Source: Geodermatophilus dictyosporus
GTDB taxonomy: Bacteria > Actinomycetota > Actinomycetes > Mycobacteriales > Geodermatophilaceae
NCBI RefSeq assembly: GCF_900115505.1
Contig: NZ_FOWQ01000003.1
Location: forward strand, 248,001-312,000
Direction of reading: 5' to 3'
DNA: 64,000 nt
Part shown: positions 55,431 to 64,000 of the stretch, piece after piece
Numbering within the stretch: the stretch's first letter is position 1
How the letters are laid out: every line of letters begins with the position of its first letter
Made by a program: the position numbers and the translations under genes
The notes under the pieces: model-generated
What the model was told of the DNA's origin: nothing
Database searches by the model: none
The model's input: only the letters and a program-made list of their open reading frames with translations

Positions 55431-55885
55431 GCGCGACGAGGGGACCGGCCGGGCGCGGCCGGGCGCTGCTGTGCGGCCTGCTGCTGGCGGCCGGCCTGCT
55501 GTCCGGCTGCGGGTCCGACGACGGCGGCGCCACCGCGGCACCGGCCACGGCCGACCCGTCGCTGGGCACCGTGACCGTCGCCGAGGACGGCGTCCAGGAG
55601 GTCACCATCCAGACGCCGGACGAGTACGTCTGGCTCCCCGGGACCTTCACCGTCGCGCCCGGCAGGGTCCGGCTGACCGTGGAGAGCACCGCCACCCAGG
55701 CCACGCACAACTTCCGCTTCACGCCCGGCGCCGGTGCCGAGGAGATCCCCCCGGAGATCCCGCTGCTCGCCGCGGGTGAGTCCCGGACCATCGAGTTCGA
55801 GGTGACGGTGCCCGGTGAGCACCCGTACGAGTGCAGCTTCCACGTGCCGCTCGGGCAGACCGGCGTCATGACGGTGTCGGGCTGA
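55427..55885 (+). CDS. Cupredoxin-domain lipoprotein
   Basis: 152 aa. Lipoprotein signal with lipobox LLSGC, then a plastocyanin-like domain. Type I copper ligands are plausible: His in ATHNFRF, Cys and His in YECSFH, and Met in TGVMTV. It lies between the Nudix gene (ATGA overlap) and marP (3-base gap), so it belongs to the operon. Mycobacterial genomes, as I recall, have no gene here. Copper binding and redox partner are inferred. Confidence 0.8.
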   Translation: MSATRGPAGRGRALLCGLLLAAGLLSGCGSDDGGATAAPATADPSLGTVTVAEDGVQEVTIQTPDEYVWLPGTFTVAPGRVRLTVESTATQATHNFRFTPGAGAEEIPPEIPLLAAGESRTIEFEVTVPGEHPYECSFHVPLGQTGVMTVSG

Positions 55886-55888
55886 TCC

Positions 55889-57070
55889 GTGTCCCTGGTC
55901 GACCTCGTCCTCGTCGCGCTCGCGCTGGTCTTCGCCTTCTCCGGCTTCCGCCAGGGCCTGCTGGTCTCGGCCACCTCCTTCCTGGGCTTCCTGGGCGGTG
56001 CCGTGCTCGGCGCGCAGCTGTCCGGCCCGGTCGCCGACCGCCTTGACGGCTCCCCGGTCACCCGGGTGTTCGCCGCGCTGGTCGTGGTCCTGGCCGGGGC
56101 GCTGCTCGGGCAGGTGCTGGCCGGCGCGGTCGGCCGGGCGGTGCGCAGCCGCGTCACCTGGGAGCCCGCCGAGGTGCTCGACGCCGTCGCCGGCGCGGTC
56201 GTGTCCGCGGTCGCCGTGCTGCTCGTCGCGTGGATGGTGGCCACCCCGCTGGCCACCGCGCCCTTCCCCGAGGTCGCCGGCCAGGTGCGCAAGTCGGCGC
56301 TGGTGCAGGTGGTCGACCGGGCGGTGCCCGACAGCGTCCGGGCGGTGTACGACTCGCTGCACGAGGCCATCGACCGGCGCGGGCTGCCCGACGTGCTCGA
56401 CCCGCTCACCCCCACCGAGGTCCGCGAGGTCGAGGCACCCGACGCGGCGCTGGCCGCCAGCCCGGTCGTCGGCCGGGTGGAGGGCTCGGTCGTGAAGATC
56501 AGCGGGGTCGCGCCCTCGTGCTCGCGGCAGATCGACGGGTCGGGCTTCGTCTACGCCCCGGAGCGGGTGATGACCAACGCGCACGTGCTGGCCGGTGTCC
56601 CGGGGCCCGTGGTGCTCGCCGAGGGCGAGGAGTACGAGGCGACGCCGGTCTACGTCGACCAGGAGCTCGACGTCGCGGTGCTCGCCGTCCCCGGACTGCC
56701 GCAGCTCCCGCTGGACTTCGCGGCCGCGCCCGCGGCCACCGGCGACGACGCGATCATCATGGGCTACCCCGGCGGCGGGGACTTCTTCGTCGGCCCGGCC
56801 CGCGTCCGGGACCGCGGTGACATCAGCGGCCCCGACTTCCGCAACACCCGGACCGTCGAGCGCGAGGTCTACGCCCTCTTCGGCGAGGTGCGGGCCGGCA
56901 ACTCCGGCGGGCCGCTGTTCGACCCCACCGGCCAGGTGCTCGGCGTCGTCTTCGCCTCGGCGATCGACGACCCGTCGACCGGCTACGCGCTGACCGCGGA
57001 GCAGGTGGCGCCGGCCGCCCGCCAGGGCCTGGCCGGCACCGTCCCCGCGGACACCGGCGCCTGCGAGTGA
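55889..57070 (+). CDS. marP: Periplasmic-membrane serine protease MarP
   Basis: 393 aa. Four membrane helices of the CvpA type (about 1-110), then a chymotrypsin-fold protease. Catalytic His in TNAHVL, Asp in ELDVAVLAV and Ser in GNSGGPL. Cysteines in PSCSRQ and at the C-terminus (DTGACE) match the disulfide known to control MarP. In mycobacteria it protects against acid and processes the peptidoglycan hydrolase RipA. GTG 55889. Last gene of the nth operon. Confidence 0.95.
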   Translation: MSLVDLVLVALALVFAFSGFRQGLLVSATSFLGFLGGAVLGAQLSGPVADRLDGSPVTRVFAALVVVLAGALLGQVLAGAVGRAVRSRVTWEPAEVLDAVAGAVVSAVAVLLVAWMVATPLATAPFPEVAGQVRKSALVQVVDRAVPDSVRAVYDSLHEAIDRRGLPDVLDPLTPTEVREVEAPDAALAASPVVGRVEGSVVKISGVAPSCSRQIDGSGFVYAPERVMTNAHVLAGVPGPVVLAEGEEYEATPVYVDQELDVAVLAVPGLPQLPLDFAAAPAATGDDAIIMGYPGGGDFFVGPARVRDRGDISGPDFRNTRTVEREVYALFGEVRAGNSGGPLFDPTGQVLGVVFASAIDDPSTGYALTAEQVAPAARQGLAGTVPADTGACE

Positions 57071-57132
57071 AAGGACCCGGGCCCCCCCGGCTCGCACGCT
57101 CGCCGCGGGCCCCTTGCACGGGGGCCGTTCCA
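57069..57132. repeat. Stop-adjacent dispersed repeat, copy 2
   Basis: Starts at the marP stop with GAAAGGACCC, then C-run, CGGCTCGCACGCTCG, and GGGCCCCTTGCACGGGGGCCG, in the same order as copy 1 at 6866. A second GGGCCGTTCCAG follows at about 57146. It ends just before the convergent epoxide hydrolase gene. See copy 1. Confidence 0.6.
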
Positions 57133-57159
57133 GACGGTCACCCGGGCCGTTCCAGCCCC

Positions 57160-58047
57160 TCACTGGGCCCACGTGGTGATCGCGTCGGTGACGTCGGCGG
57201 GGGTCTCCTCGGGCGGGAAGTGCCCGGTGCCGGGCAGCTCGCGCCAGGCGTAGGCGCCGGCGACGTAGCGGCCCGAGCCGCGGGCGGTGCGCGGCAGCAC
57301 CAGCGGGTCGGCGGTCCCGTGCAGCTGCAGGGTCGGCGCGGTGACCGGTGAGGCCATCCGGCGGGCGTAGCGCAGCCCGTCGGGACGCAGCTGGGAGCGG
57401 CCGGCCCAGCGGAAGTACTCCATCGACCCGTAGGCGGCCTGCGGGATCCGCGCCGCCGACCGGTAGCGCTCCACCGCCTCGGCGAAGTCGGCGGTCTGCG
57501 TCCACGCGGGCCCCGCCCACCGGCGCAGGTACTCCGCGACCGGGTCGTCGTCGGCCCGCGTCAGCCGGTGCTCGGGCCAGCGCGGCACCTGGAAGCCCAG
57601 CACGTGCCGCAGCGCCCGCCGCTGGGCCCGGTCGGCGAGCCCCGCGCGCAGCAGCCGGGGGTGGGCCATCGACACGACGACCAGCCGCCGGACGCTGCGC
57701 GGGTGCAGCGCGGCCATCGTCCAGGCCACCAGCGCGCCCCAGTCGTGCCCGACGACGACGGCGTCGCGCTCCCCGAGGGCCCGGACCAGCGCCGCGGCGT
57801 CGCTCGCCGCCGTCGGCAGGTCGTAGCCGCGCGGCGGCTTGTCGCTGGCGCCGTAGCCGCGCAGGTCCGGGGCGACGGCCCGGAAGCCGGCGTCGGCGAG
57901 GGCGGGCAGCTGGGCGCGCCAGGTCCACCAGTACTGCGGGAAGCCGTGCAGCAGCAGCACCAGCGGGCCCTCGCCGGCCTCGGCCAGGTGCAGCCGGACC
58001 CCGTTGGCCGAGGCGTCGCGGTGCACCCACGGACCCGGCAGCAGCAC
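57160..58047 (-). CDS. Epoxide hydrolase-like alpha/beta hydrolase (EphE type)
   Basis: 295 aa. HGFPQYWWTW holds the oxyanion HGFP, GHDWGALVAW the nucleophile Asp, and GTGHFPPEE the catalytic His; PDLRGYGASDKP is the usual sequence before the nucleophile. Membership of EphE-like hydrolases is based on these motifs and on the synteny with Rv3670. GTG 58047 is the furthest upstream start in the frame; no clear ribosome site. Confidence 0.9.
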   Translation of the reverse strand: MLLPGPWVHRDASANGVRLHLAEAGEGPLVLLLHGFPQYWWTWRAQLPALADAGFRAVAPDLRGYGASDKPPRGYDLPTAASDAAALVRALGERDAVVVGHDWGALVAWTMAALHPRSVRRLVVVSMAHPRLLRAGLADRAQRRALRHVLGFQVPRWPEHRLTRADDDPVAEYLRRWAGPAWTQTADFAEAVERYRSAARIPQAAYGSMEYFRWAGRSQLRPDGLRYARRMASPVTAPTLQLHGTADPLVLPRTARGSGRYVAGAYAWRELPGTGHFPPEETPADVTDAITTWAQ

Positions 58048-58124
58048 GCTGGTGGCGTCGGGCCGCTCGTCGGTGGGGACCGCGGCCGGGGCCGCGCGCC
58101 CGCCGCGCCGCCCGGGAGCGGGGC

Positions 58125-58646
58125 TCAGACCAGGTAGGTGTCGGGGCCGCGGCGCTCCACGCGGCCGTTGCTCACCGTCGGCAGGGCGCGGCGGCGCTGA
58201 CCGGGCTCCTCGCGGTGCATGACGTCGGGGAGCTCGCGCAGCGACTCGAGGGTGCGCTCGGGCTTGTCGATCTTCTTGAGCATCCGCAGGCCGATCAGCC
58301 CCGCCAGGGCGGCGATGACGAACAGGAGGACGGTGACGATGAGGTAGGACACCCAGCGGGGCAGGCCGAGCGCGGTGAGCCCCTCGGCCAGGGTGACGAA
58401 CAGGTAGATCCCGGCGAAGGCGAGCAGCACGCCGGCGACGGCGAACAGCGCGATGCTGACCCCGGCCTTCTTCGCCGAGCGGCCGATCTCGGCCTTGGCC
58501 AGCTCGATCTCGCTGCGGACCAGCGTGGACACGTCGGCCATGGCGCTCTGCACCAGCGCCCCCACCGAGGGGTCGGCGTCGGCGGAGACGGCGGACGCGG
58601 CGTGGCGCCCGCTGGCCGGGGTGGACGAGGACACGCTGTGGGCCAC
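58125..58646 (-). CDS. Phage-holin-superfamily (DUF1469) membrane protein
   Basis: 173 aa. Acidic N-terminal helix (STLVRSEIELAKAEIGRSAKK), two membrane segments at about 72-94 and 102-128, then a polar tail. This is the actinobacterial phage-holin III/DUF1469 type found next to acs and ephE; lysis activity is not expected. GTG 58646 follows GGAGGAG. Confidence 0.85.
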   Translation of the reverse strand: MAHSVSSSTPASGRHAASAVSADADPSVGALVQSAMADVSTLVRSEIELAKAEIGRSAKKAGVSIALFAVAGVLLAFAGIYLFVTLAEGLTALGLPRWVSYLIVTVLLFVIAALAGLIGLRMLKKIDKPERTLESLRELPDVMHREEPGQRRRALPTVSNGRVERRGPDTYLV

Positions 58647-58713
58647 GGGGGCTCCTCCCTGCTCGAGCGACCGCGGCGCGGCCTGTCGCAGGTGATCGTC
58701 CCGCATGACGGCC

Positions 58714-58765
58714 GGGACCGCGCCCCGGCCTCCCCGATCGTGCACGGGGAGGCCGGGGCGGTCCC
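58714..58765 (-). terminator. Terminator hairpin of acs
   Basis: GGGACCGCGCCCCGGCCTCCCC (58714-58735) can pair with GGGGAGGCCGGGGCGGTCCC (58746-58765) except for two bases. It begins 2 bases after the acs stop on the minus strand. Confidence 0.75.
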
Positions 58766-58767
58766 CC

Positions 58768-60720
<1,953 letters not shown>

Positions 60721-60770
60721 GGTGCGGCTCCCTCCATGTCGTGCGTGGGGTCGCCCCGTCGCGACCCGGC

Positions 60771-60784
60771 GTGTCCCAGCACAC
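60771..60784. promoter_or_regulatory. Possible Crp site at acs promoter
   Basis: GTGTCCCAGCACAC is a GTGT-N6-ACAC palindrome with the GTG-N8-CAC spacing of Crp sites. A TACGGT-like -10 (minus strand, 60785-60790) adjoins it. Confidence 0.35.
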
Positions 60785-60889
60785 ACCGTAGGGCCCGATC
60801 GGATGGCGCGTGAGCCCCTGCACCCTGCGTGCAGCGCCCGGGGCGGAACCGGTCGTGACCCGCGTGCGGCGGGTGTCCAGACTGGACCG

Positions 60890-61597
60890 GTGGACGGCGG
60901 CCCGCAGGCGGAGGTCGCGGCCCGGGTGCCCGGCGCCGCCGGCCTGGGCCTGCTCGCCGCGCCGTCGGCCCGGCCGGTCCCCGCGGAGCTGCTCGCCGAC
61001 CCGGCGTGGACCGCGCAGCGCGTGGCGGCCCTGGGCCGCCGCTACCGCAGCGCCGACCGCCGCGTGCTGGCCACCGTCTGGTGGTACTCGGCGTCGGCGG
61101 TGCTGCTCGGGCCGGTGGCCGCCGGGCTGGCCACCGGCCGGCCGCTGTCGGCGCGGCTGGCCGACACGACGCTGTACGAGCTGGCCAGCGGCACGCTGGT
61201 CGCCGGGGTCTCGGCGGCGCCGGCCGGCCCGGACCCGGCGGGGGAGCTGCGGACGGCGCTCGGCGCGGCGGTCGCCGCGGTGGCCGCGGCCGGCGGGGTG
61301 CGCGAGGCGCCGCTGTGGGCGGTGGCCACCGACTCGCTGGCCGGCCGGCTGCTCGCCGTGGGCCGGGCGCTGGGGGCCGTCGGGCCGGTGACCGCGCTGG
61401 CCGCCCCGGTGGCCGCGGCCGTGGGTCCCCCGCTGCCGGCGCCGCGGTTCACCGACGTCGGCGGTGTCCGGTTCGTCCGGCGGGCTTCCTGCTGCCTGCT
61501 GTACCGGCTGCCGGCCGAGCCGATGTGCACCGCCTGCCCCGGCCGGTCGCCGGAGCACCGTCAGGTCCTGCTCGAGGACGCCGCCGGCCTGTGGTGA
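60890..61597 (+). CDS. FhuF-like Fe-S protein
   Basis: 235 aa. The C-terminal motif [17 protein letters not shown] matches the C-C-x10-C-x2-C cluster of FhuF-type ferric-siderophore reductases; the rest is a helical Ala-rich domain (about 1-205). GTG 60890 with CAGACT 6 bases upstream suggests a leaderless message. Iron-siderophore reduction is the likely role; no siderophore genes are near. Confidence 0.8.
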   Translation: MDGGPQAEVAARVPGAAGLGLLAAPSARPVPAELLADPAWTAQRVAALGRRYRSADRRVLATVWWYSASAVLLGPVAAGLATGRPLSARLADTTLYELASGTLVAGVSAAPAGPDPAGELRTALGAAVAAVAAAGGVREAPLWAVATDSLAGRLLAVGRALGAVGPVTALAAPVAAAVGPPLPAPRFTDVGGVRFVRRASCCLLYRLPAEPMCTACPGRSPEHRQVLLEDAAGLW

Positions 61598-61612
61598 CGG
61601 CGGGGGCCTCCC

Positions 61613-62638
61613 TCAGGGGAGGAACAGCATGGAGTCGCCGTACTCGTGCCAGAGCCAGCCGTCGGCGGTGGCCACCCGGTAGGCCGCGGCCACCAGGTCC
61701 GCCCCGGCCACGGCCTGCAGCAGCAGCAGGTGGCTGGCCTCGGGGGCGTGCAGGCCGGTGACCAGGCCGGTCACCGCGCGCGCCGCGCGGTCGGGACCGA
61801 GCACGAGGTCGGTCCACCCCTCGCCGGGCCGGGTGACGCCGTCCTCGCCGGTGACCGTCTCCAGCGCGCGGGTCGCCGTGGTGCCCACCGCGACCACCCG
61901 CCGTCCCGCCGCCCGCGTGGCGTTCACCAGCCGCGCGGTGACCTCCGGGACGCGGTAGCGCTCGGGCGCGGGCGGCTCGTGCAGCTCCGGGCTGGAGACG
62001 CCGGCGTGCAGCACCAGCGGCACCACGGGGACGCCGCGGGCGAGGAGCCGCACCAGCAGCCGGTCGGTGAACGGCCGCCCGGCGCTGGCGTTCTCCGCGC
62101 TGCCGGGTTCGGTGGCGTACACGTTCTGCGCGTCCGCCAGGCGCACCGGCGCCCGCAGGTAGCCGTAGCGCACCGGCTGCCCGTGCTCGGTGAGGTAGGG
62201 GACCAGCGCGACGGCGGGCTCGACGCGGGCCCGCCACAGCCGGGACGGGCGTGCCGGGTCGGGGAAGCCGGTGCGCAGCCGCAGCCGGACGCCGCCGGGC
62301 AGGTCCAGCGCGGTGCCCGGCTCCAGGCCGGTCTCGGGTCCGTCGTTGCCGGGACGGCGGACCTCGACCACCCAGCTGCCGTCGTCGAGCGCCGTCGAGA
62401 CGTGCAGCGGGACGACCCGCCCGTCGGCGCGGCGGGCCTCGAGCCGGGCGGCCAGCGTGGCCGAGGTGTTGACCACCAGCAGGTCACCGGGCTCGAGCAG
62501 TCCGGGGAGGTCGGAGAAGCGGGCGGCGGTGGTGCTGCCCGGCCGGACGGCCATGAGCCGGACGCCGTCGCGGGACAGCCCGCGGTGCTCCGGCGGCTCG
62601 GTGGCCTCGCTGCCGGGCGGGAGGGCGAACGCGGTCAC
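61613..62638 (-). CDS. QueA-like S-adenosylmethionine:tRNA ribosyltransferase-isomerase family protein
   Basis: 341 aa. QueA family features: SRDGVRLMAV, GDLLVVNTSATLAAR, PYLTEHGQPVRYGYL, ENASAGRPFTD and TATRALETV. QueA makes epoxyqueuosine in tRNA, but no other queuosine gene is in the window, and the E. coli DERYQTVYA-like block is replaced. GTG 62638 overlaps the SDR stop (GTGA), so it is co-transcribed from the sox-box promoter. Confidence 0.8.
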   Translation of the reverse strand: MTAFALPPGSEATEPPEHRGLSRDGVRLMAVRPGSTTAARFSDLPGLLEPGDLLVVNTSATLAARLEARRADGRVVPLHVSTALDDGSWVVEVRRPGNDGPETGLEPGTALDLPGGVRLRLRTGFPDPARPSRLWRARVEPAVALVPYLTEHGQPVRYGYLRAPVRLADAQNVYATEPGSAENASAGRPFTDRLLVRLLARGVPVVPLVLHAGVSSPELHEPPAPERYRVPEVTARLVNATRAAGRRVVAVGTTATRALETVTGEDGVTRPGEGWTDLVLGPDRAARAVTGLVTGLHAPEASHLLLLQAVAGADLVAAAYRVATADGWLWHEYGDSMLFLP

Positions 62639-63330
62639 CGGCCGGCCTCCACCGGCAGGAGCTCCGCGGCGCGCAGCCGGCTCCCGGGCGGCGGGTCGTC
62701 GAGCAGCCGCAGGAACGCCGGGACGACGTCCCCGGGGTCGGGCAGGCCGGCGTCCTCGGGTGCGGCGGCCCGGTGCATGTCGGTGGCCATGTCGCCGGGG
62801 TCGACGGCGTACACCCGCAGGCCGGGGTGCTCCACGGCGAGGACGGCGGTGAGCCGGTCGAGCGCGGCCTTGCTCGCGCCGTAGCCGCCCCAGCCGGCGT
62901 AGGCCTCGACCGCGGCGTCGCTGCTGACCGACACGACCGTGCCGCCGGCCCGCTCGAGCGCCGGCAGCACCGCCTGCACCAGGGCCAGGGGCGCCACGGC
63001 GTTCACCGCGAGCACCCGCTCGAGGTCGGCGGGCGGGAGGTCGGCCAGCCGTGGGAGCGGGGTGGGGCCGAGGTCGCTGGCGTTGTTCACCAGCAGGTCG
63101 AGCCGGTCGCCGACCGCCTCGGCCAGCGCGGCGCGGTGCGCGGGGTCGGTGACGTCGCCAGGGACCGCGGTGACCCGGTCGGGCGCGGGCAGCCCGGCGA
63201 CGGTGCGGGCGAGGCGGCCGGCGTCGCGGGCGTCGACGACGAGGCGCCAGCCGCGGGCGGCCAGCGCGGCGGCGAGGGCGGCGCCGAGGCCGCGGGAGGC
63301 GCCGGTGACGAGTGCGGTGGGGGGTGTCAT
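62635..63330 (-). CDS. Short-chain dehydrogenase/reductase
   Basis: 231-aa Rossmann-fold NAD(P)-dependent oxidoreductase. TGASRGLG at the N-terminus, NNASD in place of NNAG, active Tyr/Lys in YGASKAA with Ser in VSVSSDAA. Substrate unknown. ATG 63330 starts close to the sox box; divergent from soxR. Confidence 0.9.
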   Translation of the reverse strand: MTPPTALVTGASRGLGAALAAALAARGWRLVVDARDAGRLARTVAGLPAPDRVTAVPGDVTDPAHRAALAEAVGDRLDLLVNNASDLGPTPLPRLADLPPADLERVLAVNAVAPLALVQAVLPALERAGGTVVSVSSDAAVEAYAGWGGYGASKAALDRLTAVLAVEHPGLRVYAVDPGDMATDMHRAAAPEDAGLPDPGDVVPAFLRLLDDPPPGSRLRAAELLPVEAGR

Positions 63331-63346
63331 GGCGCTACCGTCGGAT

Positions 63347-63362
63347 CTCAAGTGCACTTGAG
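63347..63362. promoter_or_regulatory. sox box (SoxR binding site)
   Basis: CTCAAGTGCACTTGAG is a perfect 16-base palindrome that fits the enteric SoxR site CCTCAAGT..ACTTGAGG. It lies between the divergent SDR gene and soxR, 14 bases before the soxR GTG. Confidence 0.85.
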
Positions 63363-63376
63363 GTCAAGGGGGTGCC

Positions 63377-63913
63377 GTGGAGGGGCTGACGATCGGTGAG
63401 GTGGCCGCCCGCGCGGGGCTGGCGCCGTCGGCGCTGCGCTACTACGAGGCGCAGGGCCTGGTCACCGCCACCCGGACGGCCGGGGGCGCCCGGCGCTTCC
63501 CGCGCTCGGTGCTGCGGCGGCTGGCCTTCGTGCGGGCGGCGCAGAACGTCGGGCTGTCGCTGCCGGAGATCCGCGCCGCCCTCGCCACGCTGCCCGACGG
63601 GCGGACGCCGTCGGCCCGCGACTGGGCGCGGCTCTCGCGCGGCTGGCGGGACCGGCTCGACGCGCAGATCGCGGCGCTGGAGCAGCTGCGCGACGGGCTC
63701 TCCTCGTGCATCGGGTGCGGCTGCCTGTCGCTCACCGCCTGCGCGCTGTCCAACCCGGGCGACTCCGCCGCGACGGAGGGGACCGGCGCGCGCCGGCTCG
63801 CGCCGCTGCTGCGCCGCACGCCGCCGGGGAGCAACGCCGTCCCGGCACCTCGCGCGCCCCGCCGCGGCGGGGCAGGATCCGGGACGGGGCCGTCCACCCC
63901 GTCCGCCGGATGA
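63377..63913 (+). CDS. soxR: Redox-sensing regulator SoxR
   Basis: 178-aa MerR-family protein. HTH at the N-terminus (LTIGEVAARAGLAPSALRYY), dimer helix about 85-108, and the [2Fe-2S] cluster Cys111, 114, 116 and 122 in CIGCGCLSLTACALSNPGD. The C-terminal ~45 residues are a Pro/Gly/Arg-rich extension not seen in E. coli. GTG 63377. Senses redox-cycling compounds by family knowledge and likely controls the divergent SDR-QueA-like pair. Confidence 0.95.
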   Translation: MEGLTIGEVAARAGLAPSALRYYEAQGLVTATRTAGGARRFPRSVLRRLAFVRAAQNVGLSLPEIRAALATLPDGRTPSARDWARLSRGWRDRLDAQIAALEQLRDGLSSCIGCGCLSLTACALSNPGDSAATEGTGARRLAPLLRRTPPGSNAVPAPRAPRRGGAGSGTGPSTPSAG

Positions 63914-63923
63914 GGAGAGCCGC

Positions 63924-64000
63924 ATGACGCTCATGCCCGCCGCCTTCATCGGTCACGGCAACCCGATGAACGCCCTGGAGCGCAACCGCTACACCGACGC
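63924..64000 (+). CDS. DODA/LigB-type class III extradiol dioxygenase, start only
   Basis: Only the first 25 complete codons are present: MTLMPAAFIGHGNPMNALER, which carries the hallmark HGNPMN-type metal-binding His of 4,5-DOPA dioxygenase/YgiD proteins. ATG 63924 follows GAGGAGAG. Runs in the same direction as soxR, 10 bases after it, and may be in its transcript. Truncated by the window edge. Confidence 0.8.
   Translation, partial: MTLMPAAFIGHGNPMNALERNRYTD

Noticed and set aside
58125-58646. Holin gene as sign of a prophage
   Set aside because: It is the DUF1469-type membrane protein that is a normal neighbour of acs/ephE in actinobacteria; no phage genes are near.

Overview
The window is GC-rich chromosomal DNA of a high-GC actinobacterium. 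GTG starts are frequent, 4-base stop/start overlaps (GTGA, ATGA) are common, and many genes have a TANNNT promoter element only 6-8 bases before the start codon, which suggests leaderless mRNAs. The block at 44553-60720 follows, from memory, the order of the Mycobacterium tuberculosis Rv3683-Rv3667 core segment (metallophosphoesterase, ponA2-type PBP, paired ArsA/Get3-like ATPases, small DUF4177 protein, RidA-like protein, Crp, small membrane protein, nth, thioredoxin-like lipoprotein, Nudix, marP, epoxide hydrolase, holin-like membrane protein, acs). The general look (Frankiales/Geodermatophilaceae-like) is an inference. I saw no IS element, prophage, CRISPR array or transferred island.

Layout. 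1-407: start of an EamA exporter on the minus strand, with a 14-codon upstream reading frame and two mutually exclusive hairpins in its leader. 598-690: SRP RNA (ffs) followed by a decayed copy of its own 3' half. 852-4952: YceI protein, dnaX, YbaB/EbfC, recR. 5156-11152: complete five-gene peptide-type ABC importer. 11149-14638: Rieske protein, TPM-domain coiled-coil protein, double-VOC protein. 14684-18118: minus-strand group with a PPOX/F420-type protein, two pirins and a DUF5996 protein. 18227-20007: MetV-MetF-like fusion overlapping a methyltransferase gene. 20023-22542: orphan MurE-like ligase and a GNAT-like protein with a pentapeptide-repeat head. 22707-24515: ABC-F ATPase. 24664-31006: six-gene Mrp Na+/H+ antiporter operon with subunits A and B fused.

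31052-32957: leuA behind a leucine-rich leader peptide and a hairpin. 32970-35405: XRE regulator with a cysteine-rich tail, two identical-arm inverted repeats, and a phospholipase D-family protein. 35500-37820: lysC-asd operon. 37840-44328: GT87-type mannosyltransferase-like protein, S9 peptidase, PhyH dioxygenase, two CNNM/CorC-type CBS transport proteins. 44430-44503: tRNA-Pro(CGG). 44553-60720: the conserved core block listed above, with a cupredoxin lipoprotein inserted in the nth-marP operon. 60890-64000: FhuF-like Fe-S protein, a QueA-like protein and an SDR divergent from soxR around a near-perfect sox box, and the start of a DODA/LigB-type dioxygenase.

Functionally this is mostly housekeeping: DNA replication and repair, protein targeting, amino-acid biosynthesis (Leu; Asp family), cell-wall synthesis, ion homeostasis, envelope stress and acetate activation. 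The least explained parts are cis-acting: the EamA leader, the leuA leader, the SRP RNA duplicate, the twin inverted repeats near 33.7 kb, and a repeat that sits directly after two unrelated stop codons (6866 and 57069).
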